Source: Chondrilla cf. caribensis (Eukaryota > Porifera > Demospongiae > Chondrillida > Chondrillidae). Taken from it: a stretch of DNA of 64,000 nt. Shown here in pieces: positions 50,014 through 64,000 of this stretch. Both the position numbers and the translations under genes were made by a program. The notes under the pieces were generated by a model, which saw nothing but the letters and a program-made list of their open reading frames with translations, did no database searches and was not told the origin of the DNA. The stretch is from assembly GCA_964020155.1 (NCBI GenBank), contig OZ026564.1:83501-147500 (forward strand), in the 5' to 3' direction. Numbering within the stretch: position 1 is the stretch's first letter; each line of letters opens with the position of its first letter.

Positions 50014-50274
50014 TTCCTACGCGTAACAACAACAATGAATTTATTCAAGCACCATTATTTATATTGCGCGAAAAAAGATGGCCGATATCAAAACGTCGAG
50101 ATCAGAAATTGGGTTAGAATTCATGCACGACGGATTCGACGAACGTTATATCTTCAGCGGAGATTCTTCTAATTCTATTAGAGACGATCAAGTGATTTGA
50201 GTACCTGGGGCGGCCTTTTCAAATTGTACACTTAGGGCAACTATAAATAGTACAGATACTAATATTAAAATAAC

Positions 50275-50580
50275 ATAGGTCACAGTGGCGGGGTGGTAAG
50301 GTGACACGACTCTAGGCTCCAGGTCGCGGGTTCGAATCCTCCAGAGGTCGTTTTTTTCTCCGAATAAAGAGCTCACTTCCTGGTGGTCAGTCGCAATACT
50401 CTATAAAGAGCCGTAGGGGGGAGCTTTGAGACTCGCGGCTGACCTCCCAGCTATTGCATATATATATATGCACTATCTGGGATCTATATGCTATATGCAT
50501 TTGTGGAGTACACAGTCTCTGTGTAAAGTCCCTGTAAAGCTCTCCACACTATATAAGTGTCTTCGACCCTGAGTGGGTGA
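50275..50580 (+). mobile_element. tRNA-derived SINE candidate
   Basis: A-box-like TGGCGGGGTGG at about 50,287 and a perfect B box GGTTCGAATCC at 50,329-50,339, about 40 bp apart as in tRNA genes. TTTTTTT follows at 50,350. The T-arm stem does not pair properly, so it is not a functional tRNA. A roughly 230-bp unrelated body follows, with TATATATATA and ATGCATATGC segments. Boundaries are guesses. Confidence 0.6.
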
Positions 50581-51494
50581 CCTTTTCATTAATTTTACAG
50601 GGTGCCTGAAAATGTTGGCCAATTCCATAACAAGGATCAGAATATTGGGCTTGAATGAAGGTTCTTTTCAGTCTGAAACAGATGTACAAGTAATTCAAGT
50701 GCATCGAGGGCACCAGTTTTGTATTCCAATTGAAATACTTAATTGTTCCAATATCCGACGCCGTCCAGCTTTTCTCCTACAATTACCTTGGAAAGGTTGG
50801 ATGAGTGTATCACCCTGCCCCATGGCCAATACAGGTTTAACTTGATGCATAATCGGATACCGCTCTAGTCTCCTTCGTTCCCCAAAGAATTAATTGGAGT
50901 TAGAAGACAATTTACACAAGTGCGCATGCGAGGGAAGCACAAATAGGAAATCCCTTCATTTGCAATGAAAACTGTATCGATTCAATTGGAATGCTCATCA
51001 AATCAAATCTTGAGAATTTTGAGCCTGTATTGATGCAAATATTGCACGAGTGTGCGATCAGGAGCTAAGTCCCTACTCAAAAACTATGTGAGCAAGTGAT
51101 GGTTTGCAGGTTTGAAACCTGATTCCTAGCACCTACATACTGACAAAACTGGAGCTGGAACACGATCCATCAGATGTGTGCAATTTTGCTTGGTGTTGCA
51201 TAATTCCACGGGTCATTGCCACCATAGCAACAGCTATGTATTAGTATTCAGTGGTCAGTAGAGCAGTTTATATCATCACAAGTAAAATGGATGATATGAA
51301 AGATTGTCTGTGGTCAAGAGTGTGATCACCATGGCAACTCTTATCAACATTCTTTTCCGATATCAGAGCTCCATACCACAGATAATATGAGATATGTGAT
51401 GCCTGTGTACGCATTGACGGAATTATACAGCTGGTTGAGATGTGATATCTGTGTACACATTGATAGAATTACACAACTGCCTGAGATGTGTGAG
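50581..51494. other. Intergenic, no gene recognised
   Basis: Unique sequence with a 90-codon plus-strand frame (50,573-50,845) of no recognised family. GTGATATCTGTGTAC-type short duplicates occur at 51,390-51,490. Confidence 0.45.
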
Positions 51495-51499
51495 TGTGC

Positions 51500-51572
<73 letters not shown>
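51495..51572. repeat. (GA)n microsatellite
   Basis: About 38 GA units, uninterrupted, downstream of the second aggregation-factor-like gene. Confidence 0.96.
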
Positions 51573-51575
<3 letters not shown>

Positions 51576-51754
51576 TTTGCATGCACAAACACATAATGTA
51601 ATTTCTCTGAGATTAATTCATGTGATGTGACTCTTTACTAATGTACTAAGTGTCAAGGTCATTACACACATCGTCACTACTAACTAGTTAACTACTCGGG
51701 AGGCCTATCAAGGATTCTTACAAAAATAAGAAAAAATAAGAATCGTTAATATTC

Positions 51755-64000
<12,246 letters not shown>

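Larger units (their letters stand above)
48500..50270. other. AT-rich intergenic region with atypical composition
   Basis: Few GT repeats, many A/T runs. A near-perfect 18-19 bp inverted pair (ACCGAGGGGGGATTTTGAT at 49,193 and its complement with one fewer G at about 49,304) encloses about 90 bp. A 40-codon frame at 50,078-50,200 (MADIKTSRSEIGLEFMHDGF..) and one at 49,501-49,660 look like exon or transposon fragments but cannot be assigned. Confidence 0.45.

Noticed and set aside
50285..50352. Functional tRNA gene
   Set aside because: B box is perfect but the T-arm and acceptor stems do not pair; called a SINE candidate instead.

Overview
Eukaryotic, animal nuclear DNA. Genes are split by many short GT-AG introns, intergenic distances are small, and microsatellites and minisatellites are extremely dense (mostly GT/CA runs plus 9-54 bp tandem arrays). 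The protein families point to a sponge, most likely a demosponge: two minus-strand loci encode very long secreted proteins built almost entirely of Calx-beta domains. One ends in a von Willebrand type D (VWD) domain, and both end in the same cysteine-rich C-terminal module. This layout matches the sponge aggregation-factor family (Calx-beta repeats, VWD, sponge-specific Wreath domain). The species cannot be named from the sequence.

Left part (1-17,535, plus strand): four tightly packed genes. A 5'-truncated TTC3-like TPR gene (72-2,902) is followed by PRPF3, the U4/U6 snRNP protein Prp3 (3,056-7,318, 13 exons), RFK, riboflavin kinase (7,453-9,044, 4 exons), and GTF2H4, the p52/Tfb2 subunit of TFIIH (9,363-17,535). 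Stop-to-start gaps are only about 150, 134 and 318 bp. They are housekeeping genes unrelated in function to what follows.

Middle (17,536-19,379): a convergent intergenic region with a 23-bp tandem array interrupted by a 170-bp MITE with a TATA target duplication.

Right part (19,380-64,000, minus strand): an aggregation-factor-like locus from 47,980 down to 19,380 with 25 Calx-beta domains, then a second paralogue from beyond 64,000 down to 51,755 with at least 10. Nearly every Calx-beta domain is split by an intron at its midpoint, and every junction I checked in these loci is phase 1. Cassettes can therefore be duplicated or skipped without a frame shift, and five near-identical exon pairs (21,258-25,738) show recent duplication. 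The 47,980-19,380 locus has two signal-peptide first exons, at 47,887-47,980 and 43,119-43,197. It is therefore either one gene with two promoters or two head-to-tail genes. Between the two loci (47,981-51,754) lies AT-rich DNA with a perfect hairpin, a tRNA-derived SINE and TA/GA microsatellites.

The main structural oddity is where the repeats sit. Many arrays begin exactly at a 5' splice site, with the GT donor as the first repeat base. Others, CA- or pyrimidine-rich in the sense strand, abut 3' splice sites. Long open frames over these arrays are repeat artefacts and were left out.
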